Source of the DNA: Streptomyces sp. P3
Lineage (GTDB): Bacteria; Actinomycetota; Actinomycetes; Streptomycetales; Streptomycetaceae
NCBI GenBank assembly: GCA_016893485.2
Contig: JAFEKX020000001.1
Location: forward strand, 1,178,001 to 1,242,000
Reading direction: 5' to 3'
DNA length: 64,000 nucleotides
The position numbers and the translations under genes were made by a program. The notes beneath the pieces were generated by a model that searched no databases, had not been told where the DNA came from, and saw only the letters and a program-made list of their open reading frames with translations. This document shows, piece by piece, positions 27,505 to 36,918 of this stretch; the first letter of the stretch is position 1, and every line of letters starts with the position of its first letter.

Positions 27505-27675
27505 GCCCGGGCGTGCGCCGGTCCGTGACTGCCGCGCACATCACAGAAAGCTCTGGCTCGATTCGAAGACATATGTCAATCGAACATGCTCAAATTCACT
27601 CCATCGAGGGTAACTTGCAGGGCGGGAGCGCTTCTACGCTCAACCCCGCTTCACCGAGGGCCGGTTGGAGGCGAT

Positions 27676-28062
27676 GTGGTCGTGCAGCAGGAACCCGCGC
27701 CGCTGACCCGGCATCTGCGCATCCACGCGGACCGCGGGTTCACGGTCCTGGAGTTCCGCGGGGAGATCGACATCGCCGCGGCGACGGAGATCCTGCCGTA
27801 CCTGGACCGGGTGACGGCGCGGCCCCGTGCGCGGATCGTGATCGACCTGAGGCAGGTCGAGTTCTTCGACTGCTCGGGGCTGCGGCTGCTGTACCGGGCA
27901 CGGCTCCGGGTGCTGGAGCGAGACGGCAGGCTGCATCTGGTCTGCACGCACCCGCTGACGCTGCGCATCCTGCGGGTCACCGGCCTCAACCGGCTGCTGC
28001 CGCCGCAGCCCACGCTGGACGCGGCCCTGGAGCAGCCGGAGACCACGTCCGGCACGTCATGA
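27676..28062 (+). CDS. STAS-domain anti-sigma factor antagonist
   Basis: An intact protein of 128 residues with a SpoIIAA-like STAS fold. TVLEFRGEIDIAAATEILPY, IVIDLRQVEFFDCSGLRLLY with the serine in the phosphorylation position, and a C-terminal RVTGLNRLLPPQPTLDAALE. Such proteins bind an anti-sigma kinase when unphosphorylated and release a stress sigma factor. No kinase gene is adjacent, so it would act in trans. GGAGG lies five bases before the GTG at 27676. Confidence 0.9.
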   Translation: MVVQQEPAPLTRHLRIHADRGFTVLEFRGEIDIAAATEILPYLDRVTARPRARIVIDLRQVEFFDCSGLRLLYRARLRVLERDGRLHLVCTHPLTLRILRVTGLNRLLPPQPTLDAALEQPETTSGTS

Positions 28063-28077
28063 GCCGTACAGGGAGCG

Positions 28078-29273
28078 CTACTTGAGGATCTTCGTGACCT
28101 GCCCGGCGCCGACAGTCCGGCCGCCCTCGCGGATCGCGAACTTCAACCCCTCCTCCATGGCGATGGGTTGGATCAGTTCGACGTGCATGGTGGTGTTGTC
28201 GCCCGGCATGACCATCTCGGTGCCCTTCGGCAGGGTCACCACTCCGGTCACGTCGGTCGTGCGGAAGTAGAACTGCGGGCGGTAGTTGTGGAAGAAGGGC
28301 GTGTGCCGGCCGCCCTCGTCCTTGGACAGGATGTAGGCGCGGGCCTCGAACTCGGTGTGCGGGGTGACCGATCCGGGCTTGATGACGACCTGGCCGCGCT
28401 CCACGTCCTCGCGCTTGACCCCGCGCAGCAGCAGTCCGACGTTCTCGCCCGCCCGGCCCTCGTCGAGGAGTTTGCGGAACATCTCGATGCCGGTGACGGT
28501 CGTCCGGGTCTTCTGCGGGTGGATGCCGATGATCTCCACCTCGTTGTTGACCTTCAGGATGCCGCGCTCGATCCGGCCGGTGACGACCGTGCCGCGCCCG
28601 GTGATGGTGAAGACGTCCTCGATCGGCAGCAGGAACGGCCGGTCCACGTCCCGTACCGGCTGGGGCACGAACTCGTCGACGGCGGCGAGGAGTTCGAGCA
28701 CCGACGCGGTCCACTCCGGGTCGCCCTCGAGGGCCTTCAGCGCGGACACCTTGACGACCGGGAGGTCGTCGCCGGGGAACTCGTACTCGGTGAGCAGTTC
28801 CCGCACCTCCAGCTCGACGAGTTCCAGGATCTCCTCGTCGTCGACCATGTCCGTCTTGTTCAGGGCGACGACGATGTACGGCACCCCGACCTGCCGGGCC
28901 AGCAGGACGTGTTCCTTGGTCTGCGGCATGGGTCCGTCGGTGGCCGCGACGACGAGGATCGCGCCGTCCATCTGGGCGGCGCCGGTGATCATGTTCTTGA
29001 TGTAGTCGGCGTGCCCGGGGCAGTCGACGTGGGCGTAGTAGTGCCGGTGTTCGGTCTGGTACTCGACATGGGCGATCGAGATGGTGATGCCGCGCTGCCG
29101 TTCCTCGGGCGCCTTGTCGATCTGGTCGAACGGCGTGAAGGGGTTGAGGTCGGGAACCGGTCGTGCAGCACCTTCGTGATGGCCGCCGTGAGGGTGGTCT
29201 TGCCGTGGTCGATGTGACCGATGGTGCCGACGTTCACATGGGGTTTCGTCCGCTCGAACTTCGCCTTCGCCAC
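28078..29273 (-). CDS. tuf: Elongation factor Tu, second-copy type (one frameshift)
   Basis: About 398 residues. G1 [14 protein letters not shown]2 [14 protein letters not shown]3 VDCPGHADY, and G4 [12 protein letters not shown] with Thr where many EF-Tu have Cys or Ala. The C-terminal domains end in [21 protein letters not shown] missing base near 29156 separates HDRFP from [14 protein letters not shown]. The context is not the rpsL-rpsG-fus operon, so this is an additional EF-Tu gene comparable to the tuf2/tuf3 genes of other Streptomyces. The GTG at 29273 is preceded by AGGAGGA. It follows the PRPP synthetase gene by about 55 bases on the same strand. Confidence 0.93.
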
Positions 29274-29328
29274 GGCGAGTCCTCCTGATCGCCTCGGTGC
29301 TGCCGAGCGTTGCTCCGTCCCCTCATGT

Positions 29329-30281
29329 CTATTCGTTCGGCGGCGCGTCGAACAGGGCGCTGACGGACTCGCCGTTGTGAATGCGGCGCACGGCCTCGGC
29401 GAGGGCCGGGGCGATGGACAGGATGCGCAGCTTCTCGGTGCGCTCCTCCTCGGGCACCGGCACCGTGTTGGTGCAGACGATCTCCAGGACGTCGGGCTGC
29501 TCCCGATCCGCTTGAGCGCGCCCGCCGCGAACAGGCCGTGGGTGCAGGCCACCCGGATCGAGCGGGGGCCCCAAGTCCCGCAACCGGTCGAGGAGTTCGA
29601 GGACCGTGCTGCCCTTGGCGATCTCGTCGTCGAGGACGATGACGTCCCGGTCGGTGATGTCACCGATGACGGAGCTGATGACGACCCGGTCGTCCGCGTA
29701 CCGCTGCTTGGCGCCGGCGGCCACCTGGGCGCCGATCAGCCGGGCGAACGCGGCGGCCTCCTTGGCGTTGCCGAGGTCCGGGAGACGACGGTGGTGCGGG
29801 AGAGGTCGTACTGCCGGAAGTGCGCGGCCAGTTCGCGCAGCGCGTGCAGATGGTCGACCGGCACCGAGAAGAAGCCGTGCACCTGCGGTGAGTGCAGGGT
29901 CATCGCCAGCACGCGGCTCGCGCCCGCCGCGACCATCAGGTCGGCGACCAGCCGGCCGCCGAGCGAGATGCGCGGGGCGTCCTTCTTGTCAGAACGGGCG
30001 TAGGAGTAGTGCGGCATGACGACGGTGATCCGCCCGGCGGAGGCGCCGCGCGCCGCGTCGCACATCAGCAGCAGCTCGACGAGGTTCTCCTGCACCGGCT
30101 TGACGAGAGGCTGGATCAGGAAGACGTCCCGTTCCCGGCAGTTGGCCTGGAGCTGTACCTCCAGGCAGTCGTTGGCGAACCGGCTGACCCGGGTCGGGCT
30201 GAGCGGAACACCGAGATGCGCGCAGACCTCCTTCGCCAACTCGGGGTGGGCACTCCCGCTGAACACGGCGATGTCTCGCAC
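29329..30281 (-). CDS. prs: Ribose-phosphate pyrophosphokinase (three frameshifts)
   Basis: About 317 residues; it makes PRPP from ribose 5-phosphate and [23 protein letters not shown], the segment [20 protein letters not shown] with flexible-loop residues, [40 protein letters not shown], and the PRPP loop [16 protein letters not shown] are present. The usual loop is DDxIDTGGT, so the E-I-A-K variant suggests a divergent paralogue. Frame changes lie near 29775, 29575 and 29505. GAGGAG precedes the GTG at 30281. It is upstream of the EF-Tu gene in a likely operon. Confidence 0.88.
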
Positions 30282-30476
30282 GATCTGCTCCTCGCATGAT
30301 CATTCCCGGCCGTGCCTCATGCTACTGACCCCGAAAACCGGTTGCGGACGCCCCGTCGGTGGGCGTCATGATGACCGCGTCCGTGCCCTCTCCCGTCAGG
30401 AACCCTCAGATGCGCCGACTCCTCGGAATCCACCGGCTCCCCCACTGGACGACGGTTCTCGAGGACTCGACCACGC

Positions 30477-32325
30477 ATGCGCACCCTGAACATCGGAATT
30501 CTGGCCCACGTCGACGCCGGTAAGACCAGCCTCACCGAGCGGCTGCTGTTCGACCACGGCGCGATCGACCGGCTCGGCAGCGTCGACGCCGGTGACACCC
30601 GTACGGACGACGGCGCGATCGAGCGCCGGCGCGGGATCACCATCCGCTCGGCCGTCGCCGCGTTCACCTCCGGCGACACCCAGGTCAACCTGATCGACAC
30701 CCCGGGCCACTCGGACTTCATCGCGGAGGTCGAGCGCGCCCTGGAGGTGCTCGACGGCGCGGTCCTGCTGCTCTCCGCCGTGGAGGGTGTCCAGGCGCAG
30801 ACGCGGGTCCTGATGCGGACCCTGCGGCGGCTCCGGCTGCCCACACTCGTCTTCGTCAACAAGATCGACCGGGCGGGCGCCCGCGCCGAGGACCTGGTCG
30901 CGGAGATCCGGCGCCGGCTGACCCCGCACGTCGTACCGCTCACGGACGTGATCGGCCCCGGCACGCCCGCGGCCCGGGTGCGGCTCCGCCCGCCCGGCGA
31001 CCCGGACCTGGCCGAGGCGCTCGCGGAGGTCGACCCGGACATCCTCACGGCCGTCGTCGACGGCCCCGGCCCACCCGGACGACCTGTTGAAGTCCCTCGT
31101 CACCCGCACCGCCGACGGCTCGATCACCCCCTCCTGCACGGCTCGGCCCTCGGCGGCCAGGGCGTCCCCGCCCTCGTCGACCACCTGATCCGCCTGATCC
31201 CGCCCTCGCCCACCGCCCCGGGCACCCCGAGGGGCACGGTCTTCGCGGTCCGTCCCGGCCCGGGCCGCGAACGGACGGCGTTTCTACGGCTCTACGACGG
31301 TGAGGTCGCCCCGCAGCAGCGGCTCACGTTCCGTCGCCAGGGCGCGGACGGGCGGGCGGTCGAGGTCTCCGGACGGGTCACCCGGCTCGAGGTGATCGGC
31401 CGCGCCGGGCCGCTCACCGCCGGGAACATCGGGGCGCTGACCGGCCCGAAGGACATCCGGGTCGGCGACCGGCTCGGTGAACTCACCGAGCGGGCACCGC
31501 AGTTCGCGCCACCGACGCTGGAGACCGTCGTACGCGCGCGGCGACCGGAACGGGCGGCGGCGCTGCGGTCCGCGCTGCTCGCGCTGGCCGACCAGGACCC
31601 GCTGCTGCACGCGCGGCCCGCCGCGTCCGGGGCGACCGTGCTGCTGCTGTACGGGGAGGTCCAGAAGGAGGTCGTCGCGGCGACGCTGGTCCAGGACTTC
31701 GGCATCGAGGCCGAGTTCGAGCCGAGCCGGGTGCGGTTCCTGGAGCGCCCGGCGGGGACCGGGAGGCCTGGGAGGAGTTCCCCCCACACCCACTACTGGG
31801 CGACGATCGGGCTGCGCGTCGAGCCGGGCGAGCGGGGCTCCGGCGCGGTCTTCGCCTACGAGACCGAACTCGGCGCGCTGCCAAGGGCGTTGCACCAGGC
31901 GATCGAGGACACGGTCCACGCGACCCTGCTCAGCGGCCTGCACGGCGCACCGGTGACGGACTACCGGGTCACCCTCACCCGCTCCGGGTACGCGGCCCCG
32001 CTCAGCACGGCCGCCGACTTCCGGGGTCTCACCCCGATCGTGCTGCTGCGCCGGGCGCTCGGGCTGGCGCGGACGCGGCTGTACGAGCCCTACGTCCTGT
32101 TCGAGACGGAGGTCCCGCTGGACGCGCTCGCGCCGGTGACCGCGCGGCTCGCGTCCTGTCGGGCCGAGTTCGCGGGGACGACGGGGGTGTCGGCTCCTGG
32201 GTGATCACCGGGAGCTGCCGGCCCGGCGGGTGCGCGATGTGGAACTGGCGCTTCCCGGGCTCACGCGGGGTGAGGGAGTGTGGTGGTCGCGGCCGTCGGG
32301 CGATCGTGAACTGCGGTCCCACTGA
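30477..32325 (+). CDS. TetM/OtrA-type ribosomal protection protein (frameshifted)
   Basis: A translation-factor GTPase related to EF-G that in the family dislodges tetracyclines from the ribosome. LNIGILAHVDAGKTSLTERL, DTPGHSDFIAEVERAL and VFVNKIDRAGARAEDL form the G domain. Domain IV-V segments include HYWATIGLRVEPGERGSGAV and VTDYRVTLTRSGYAAPLSTA. A stretch at 31070-31130 is out of frame (PDDLLKSLVTRTADGSITP is read one base off). Near 32195-32208 two shifts give an early stop at 32204. Corrected, the gene continues with WVITGELPARRVRDVELALP and ends at TGA 32323-32325, about 616 residues and close to family length. Confidence 0.87.
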
Positions 32326-32611
32326 AGGGCGTTCACCCCTCGGGGGCAGGAAACGGACAGTACGCCCGGGGTGCCCGTGGCCAGTGTCACGACACGGAAC
32401 GGACCGTGCTCCGGAAAGGTCACGGGACGCATGGGCCGGACCGCCCGGGAAATGCTGTCAGCGGCCGGCCGGGACTGCCGACCGGCCGGAACAGTGTCTT
32501 TTCACCCCTGTGCGCCCTCCGTGCCCCCACCAGATGGACCGTTCAGCCAACAGGTCTGTCTGACAGGGCATTTGGGGGCATGCGCATACCGAGGAAGGGA
32601 GGGCCGTCCCC
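32326..32611. other. Non-coding gap before DUF4230 gene
   Basis: No frame here shows sustained coding bias. The only structure I see is a hairpin with arms CCGGCCGG (32465-32472) and CCGGCCGG (32482-32489), which may terminate the ribosomal-protection gene or sit in the DUF4230 leader. Confidence 0.5.
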
Positions 32612-33274
32612 ATGACGACTTCCATCAGCCGTGTACCCCGGCGTATGCCGGGCTGGGCGAAGGTGCTCACCGCCGTCGTCGTCGTGATCGCCGTGCTGTT
32701 CGCCGGTCTCCGGCTCGCCGTGCTCCCGGGTCTGCGGGACATCTTCGGCACCGAGACGACCGACCGCTCGGGCCCGGCTCTGCTCAAGTCCATCCAGGAC
32801 ATGAGCCGTTACGACGCGGCCTCCGGCAACTTCCAGGTCGTCGTCGACCTGGAGAAGGACGCCAAGTACCTGCCGGACGCCATCCGCGGCACCCGCACGC
32901 TGTACGTCGGCGCGGGCACCGTCGAGGGCTATGTCGACCTGGGCAAACTCGGCAAGCAGGACGTGACGGTCAACGCCGACCGCACGTCGGCCAGCATCAA
33001 GCTGCCGCACGCGACGCTCGGCAAGCCAGCCCTGGACCCGGACCACTCCTACACGGTCTCCAAGCAACGGGGTCTGCTCGACCGCATCGGGGACGTATTC
33101 TCCGACAACCCCAACAGTGAACAGGCCGTGCAGAAGCTCGCGTCGAAGCACATCGGTGAGGCGGCGAAGACCAGCGGCCTGACCACCCGTGCCGAGACCA
33201 ACACGACCAACATGCTCAAGGGCCTGCTCGGCTCGCTCGGCTTCACCGACGTGAACATCTCGTACAGCTCCTGA
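32612..33274 (+). CDS. DUF4230 family membrane-anchored protein
   Basis: An intact protein of 220 residues. One N-terminal membrane helix (WAKVLTAVVVVIAVLFAGLR) is followed by an extracytoplasmic DUF4230 domain: LLKSIQDMSRYDAASGNFQV, VVDLEKDAKYLPDAIRGTRT, LYVGAGTVEGYVDLGKLGKQ. The family is widespread in bacteria and has no assigned role. The ATG at 32612 follows a GGGAGGG stretch. The VanZ-like gene 40 bases downstream may be co-transcribed. Confidence 0.9.
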   Translation: MTTSISRVPRRMPGWAKVLTAVVVVIAVLFAGLRLAVLPGLRDIFGTETTDRSGPALLKSIQDMSRYDAASGNFQVVVDLEKDAKYLPDAIRGTRTLYVGAGTVEGYVDLGKLGKQDVTVNADRTSASIKLPHATLGKPALDPDHSYTVSKQRGLLDRIGDVFSDNPNSEQAVQKLASKHIGEAAKTSGLTTRAETNTTNMLKGLLGSLGFTDVNISYSS

Positions 33275-33314
33275 CCGGACGCTGCTGAACCATCGAAAGC
33301 TGGAGGCCCACCGC

Positions 33315-33916
33315 ATGGCCCGTACCCTTCCGCGCCTGCGCACCACCAAGAAGGCGAAGGCGGAGCCCGAGCCGAAGCCGGTCCGACCCGACCGCGGGCG
33401 CCATCAAATGTCTCTCCCCGTGCGTCTGTTGGCGATGCTGATCGGGTTCGTCCTCATGGTGGGGTTCGCGGTCGTACTGGCCAAGCTCACCCTGGAGCCG
33501 TCCCCGCGTCCAAGGCCCTCGTGCACACCAATCTGCACCCGGGCCGCTCCCTGAAGGCCTATCTCGACCAGCCGGCCCTGCGCGACGCCGTCAAGCAGAT
33601 CGGCGGCAACGTGGTCCTCGGCATCCCCTTCGGGGTGCTGGTGCCCGTGTTCGCACCGCGGGCACGCGGCATCCTGAAGGTGCTGCTGCTGACGGCGACC
33701 GTCATGCTCCTGGTGGAGTTCGCGCAGGGCGCGCTGATCACCGGGCGGGCCTTCGACATCGACGACGTCATCCTCAACACCTCGGGGGCGCTGATCGGTT
33801 GGGTCCTGCTGGGCCGTCGGCTCGGCCGCGCGGTGCACGCGCGGAAGCCCGTGGTGAAGGCGGAGCGGACACCAAAGGCGTCGAAGGCGTCCAAAGCGTC
33901 GAAGGCCGCGTCATGA
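33315..33916 (+). CDS. VanZ-like membrane protein (one frameshift)
   Basis: About 200 residues with four predicted helices. After a basic cytoplasmic start come LLAMLIGFVLMVGFAVVLAK, GNVVLGIPFGVLVPVFAP, LLLTATVMLLVEFAQGALIT and the VanZ signature FDIDDVILNTSGALIGWVLL. The frame slips near 33500 (PSP to ASKALVHTNLHPGRSL). VanZ proteins are linked to low-level teicoplanin resistance or polar-lipid biology. The C-terminus is a repeated Lys-Ala-Ser tail (KASKASKASKAAS). Confidence 0.85.
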
Positions 33917-34068
33917 CCTTCGCCTACCGGTCCGTAACATTCAACTACTGGTCCGTACCAAGGTATTGACGCTCCCCTTATCTCACTCCTTAAATCAAGA
34001 GGCGACGCTTTCACCCCCACCTCAGTCGGCGTGCCGGTCCCCACTGCCGCCGTACAGAAGGGAATGCC

Positions 34069-35312
34069 GTGGCCTCCCCACGCATGCTCCGCAGATGTCT
34101 TTTCGCCGCCCTGTCCGCCGCACTGGTCGCGTCCGCCGCGATCGGTCCGGCGCGGGGGCGGCCTCGTCGTCGGCCGCCCAGGCCGACGCCGTCACGTTCT
34201 CCGACACCTTCGACGGGGCGGCCGGTTCGGCCGTCAACTCCTCGAAGTGGACGCAGGAGACCGGCGACAACGTCAACAACCACGAGCGCGAGTACTACAC
34301 GTCCGGCACCAACAACGCGTCCCTGGACGGCCAGGGCCATCTGGTGATCACGGCCAAGAAGGAGAACCCCGCCAACTACCAGTGCTGGTACGGCACTTGT
34401 CAGTACACCTCGGCCCGGATGAACACCTCGGGCAAGTTCAGCGCGCAGTACGGGCACGTCGAGGCGCGGATGAAGATCCCGCGCGGGCAGGGCATGTGGC
34501 CCGCGTTCTGGATGCTCGGCACCGACATCGGCTCGGTCGGCTGGCCCAACTCGGGTGAGATCGACGTGATGGAGAACGTCGGCTTCGAGCCCTCCACGGT
34601 CCACGGCACCATCCACGGCCCCGGCTACTCCGGCGCCAACGGGATCGGCGCCGGTTACACGCTGCCCAACGGCCAGGCCTTCGCCGACGCCTTCCACACC
34701 TTCGCCGTCGACTGGGCACCCAACTCGATCAAGTGGTCGGTCGACGGGGTCGTCTACGAGACCCGCACCCCCGCCGACGTGGGCGGCAACACCTGGGCCT
34801 TCAACAAGCCGTTCTTCCTGATCCTCAACCTGGCGGTCGGCGGCGACTGGCCGGGCGACCCGAACAGCGCCACGGCCTTCCCGGCCCAGCTGGTGGTGGA
34901 CTCGGTCTCGGTGACCACGAGCGACACGGCCGCCGGGGTGGCGATCAAGGGCCTGGCCGGCAAGTGCGTCGACGTCAACGGCGCGAACTCCGCCAACGGG
35001 ACCGCCGTACAGCTCTACGACTGCAACGGCTCGGCCGCCCAGCAGTGGACCGTGGGCTCCGACGGCACGATCCGCGCCCTCGGCAAGTGCCTGGACGTGG
35101 CCAGCGGCGGCACCGCGGACGGCACCAAGGTGCAGCTCTACGACTGCAACGGCAGCGCCGCCCAGAAGTGGGCCGTCAGCTCGGCGAACGACATCGTCAA
35201 CCCGCAGGCCAACAAGTGCCTGGACGTCACCGGCAACAACTCCGCCAACGGGACCCCGCTGCAGATCTGGACCTGCTCGGGCGGCGCCAACCAGAAGTGG
35301 ACCGTCGGCTGA
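34069..35312 (+). CDS. Secreted GH16 endo-beta-glucanase with C-terminal ricin-type CBM13 (one frameshift)
   Basis: About 414 residues. A signal peptide (RRCLFAALSAALVASAAIG) is followed by a shift near 34152 into the mature protein. The GH16 catalytic domain carries the nucleophile/acid motif GEIDVMENVG and typical MKIPRGQGMWPAFWML and FFLILNLAVGGDWPGDP; these hydrolyse beta-1,3 or mixed-linkage glucans. The last 125 residues are three beta-trefoil repeats with Q-x-W elements (CVDVNGANSANGTAVQLYDC, AAQQWTV, NQKWTVG), a carbohydrate-binding module. The GTG at 34069 follows AAGGGA. Confidence 0.93.
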
Positions 35313-35323
35313 TTCCGTAGGCC

Positions 35324-35560
35324 CTAGTGCGGCAACCAGGTGAACTTGTCCCCACCGACCCAGCGCACCACGTCCGGGTCGTCCAGGTCGCGGACCGTGA
35401 TGCCGCACACGGCCGCGACCTGGAGCACGTCGGTGATCCCCCTGGCCTCGGCGACCATCTCCCCGTCGATCTCCACGATGCGGAACGGCGGGGTACCGGG
35501 CTGCACCTTGAGCACCATGATCCGCGGGCTGGAGATGTGCGGACTGGACATTTCGGTCAT
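35324..35560 (-). CDS. Conserved Streptomyces small protein of unknown function
   Basis: An intact protein of 78 residues: MVLKVQPGTPPFRIVEIDGE, VAEARGITDVLQVAAVCGIT, VRDLDDPDVVRWVGGDKFTW. It looks like a compact alpha/beta protein without membrane segments. Similar short proteins occur in many Streptomyces, and I know no function. It is convergent with the glucanase gene (11 bases between stops) and divergent from the PHP gene. Confidence 0.75.
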   Translation of the reverse strand: MTEMSSPHISSPRIMVLKVQPGTPPFRIVEIDGEMVAEARGITDVLQVAAVCGITVRDLDDPDVVRWVGGDKFTWLPH

Positions 35561-35640
35561 GCAATAGAGCCTAGAACGCAACAGGCGGACGCGAGCGGTC
35601 CACGGTGCCCGGCCGGGGACCCCTCGCGGGAGGAGGCTCG

Positions 35641-36657
35641 ATGGATCCCGTGCAGGCACTGGACCGGATCGCCTTCCTGCTGGAACGCTCCCTGGCCCCC
35701 ACGTACCGCGTACGCGCCTTCCGTACGGCGGCCAGGGTCCTCGCGGCACTCCCGAGGGCGAGGTCGCCGAACGCGCCGCAGCCGGGTCCCTGGAGTCCCT
35801 CAAGGGCATCGGCCCCAAGACCGCGCAGGTGGCCCGCGAGGCCCTGGGCGGGCGGGTGCCCGCCTATCTGGAGCAGCTGGAGGCCGAGGCGCCCGCCCCG
35901 TCCGGCCCCGGCGGCGAGACTGCGGGCGCTGCTGCGCGGCGACTGCCATCTCCACTCCGACTGGTCGGACGGCGGCAGCCCGATCGAGGAGATGGGCCGT
36001 ACGGCGGCCCGGCTCGGCCACGAGTGGGCGGTGCTGACCGACCACTCCCCCGGCTGACCGTGGCGCGCGGGCTGTCCCCGCAGCGGCTGCGCGAACAGCT
36101 TGACGTGGTGGCGGCGCTGAACGAGACCTGGGCGCCCTTCCGGCTGCTGACCGGCATCGAGTGCGACATCCTCGACGACGGATCGCTGGACCAGGAACCC
36201 GAGCTACTGGAGCGGCTGGACGTCGTCGTGGTCTCCGTGCACCCAAGCTGCGAATGGAGGCCCGCGCCATGACCCGGCGCATGGTGGCGGCCGTACGGAA
36301 TCCGCACGCGGACATCCTCGGGCACTGCACCGGGCGGCTGCTGATCGGGCGGGACGGGGGTGCCGCGCGGCCGGAGTCCGCCTTCGACGCGGACGAGGTG
36401 TTCGCCGCGTGCGCCGAGTCGGACACGGCCGTGGAGATCAACAGCCGTCCGAGCGCCTCGACCCGCCGAGGCGGCTGCTGCGGAAGGCCGTGGAGGCCGG
36501 GACGCTGTTCTCCATCGACACGGACGCGCACGCGCCCGGACAGCTCGACTGGCAGCTCAGCGGCTGTGCGCGAGCGGAGGAGTGCGGGGTGCCCGCCGAA
36601 CGGGTGCTGACCACCTGGTCGGCGGAGGAGCTGCTGGACTGGACCTCCGGCAAGTGA
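35641..36657 (+). CDS. HhH-PHP domain phosphoesterase (multiple frameshifts)
   Basis: About 339 residues. The N-terminal helix-hairpin-helix region (DPVQALDRIAFLLERSLAPT, then SLESLKGIGPKTAQVAREAL) resembles the start of family X DNA polymerases. The PHP metal site is complete when frames are joined: DCHLHSDWSDG, VLTDHS, IECDI, VSVHPKLRMEA, GHCTGR and DTDAHA. Frame changes occur near 35765, 35925, 36050, 36245 and 36455. PHP proteins of this type are stand-alone metal-dependent phosphoesterases, and the HhH suggests nucleic-acid binding. Five shifts make this the most damaged full-length gene here. Confidence 0.82.
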
Positions 36658-36843
36658 CGCACATCACCGGGTGCCGCGGCCCCCGCAGGAACACCCACAG
36701 GTAGTTCTCCGTTGAACAGACCGTGGGTGCGGAGGGACAGTGTCCCCGGGCCTCAACCTCCGCCCACAGGGAAGATCGTTCGGCTGAAGCCCTGTGGAGC
36801 CTTTCGCCGCGAGGCGACCGCCTTCCGTGCCCACCACCTGACC

Positions 36844-36876
36844 GCCCCGGTCGTGATTCCCCGTCACGGCCGGGGC
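36844..36876. terminator. GC-rich hairpin upstream of SDR gene
   Basis: Arms GCCCCGGTCGTGA and TCACGGCCGGGGC pair over 13 positions (one T-G wobble) around a 7-base loop and are followed by TTCTCC. It is a probable terminator. It lies about 187 bases after the PHP stop. Confidence 0.55.
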
Positions 36877-36881
36877 TTCTC

Positions 36882-36911
36882 CTGACTTGGAGCGCACTCC
36901 AATTCGTAGCG
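36882..36911 (+). promoter_or_regulatory. MerR-type promoter of the SDR gene
   Basis: CTGACT (-35-like, 36882-36887) and TAGCGT (-10-like, 36906-36911) are 18 bases apart. The palindrome TTGGAG-CGCA-CTCCAA (36887-36902) fills the spacer. Long-spaced promoters overlapped by such a dyad are the hallmark of MerR-family activation. No MerR gene is visible in the window. Confidence 0.65.
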
Positions 36912-36918
36912 TTCCGGT

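Noticed and set aside
30410..30523. A short frame (MRRLLGIHRLPHW) upstream of and overlapping the TetM-type gene, considered as an attenuation leader peptide
   Set aside because: No ribosome binding site or alternative hairpins are clear, the frame runs into the gene without stopping before the start, and codon bias is weak.
33860..33916. Lys-Ala-Ser repeats at the end of the VanZ-like gene considered as a DNA repeat element
   Set aside because: They are a short low-complexity coding tail at a natural C-terminus.
36658..36918. Possible small RNA or gene between the PHP and SDR genes
   Set aside because: No sustained coding bias and no tRNA-like fold; only the terminator-like hairpin and the MerR-type promoter are supported.
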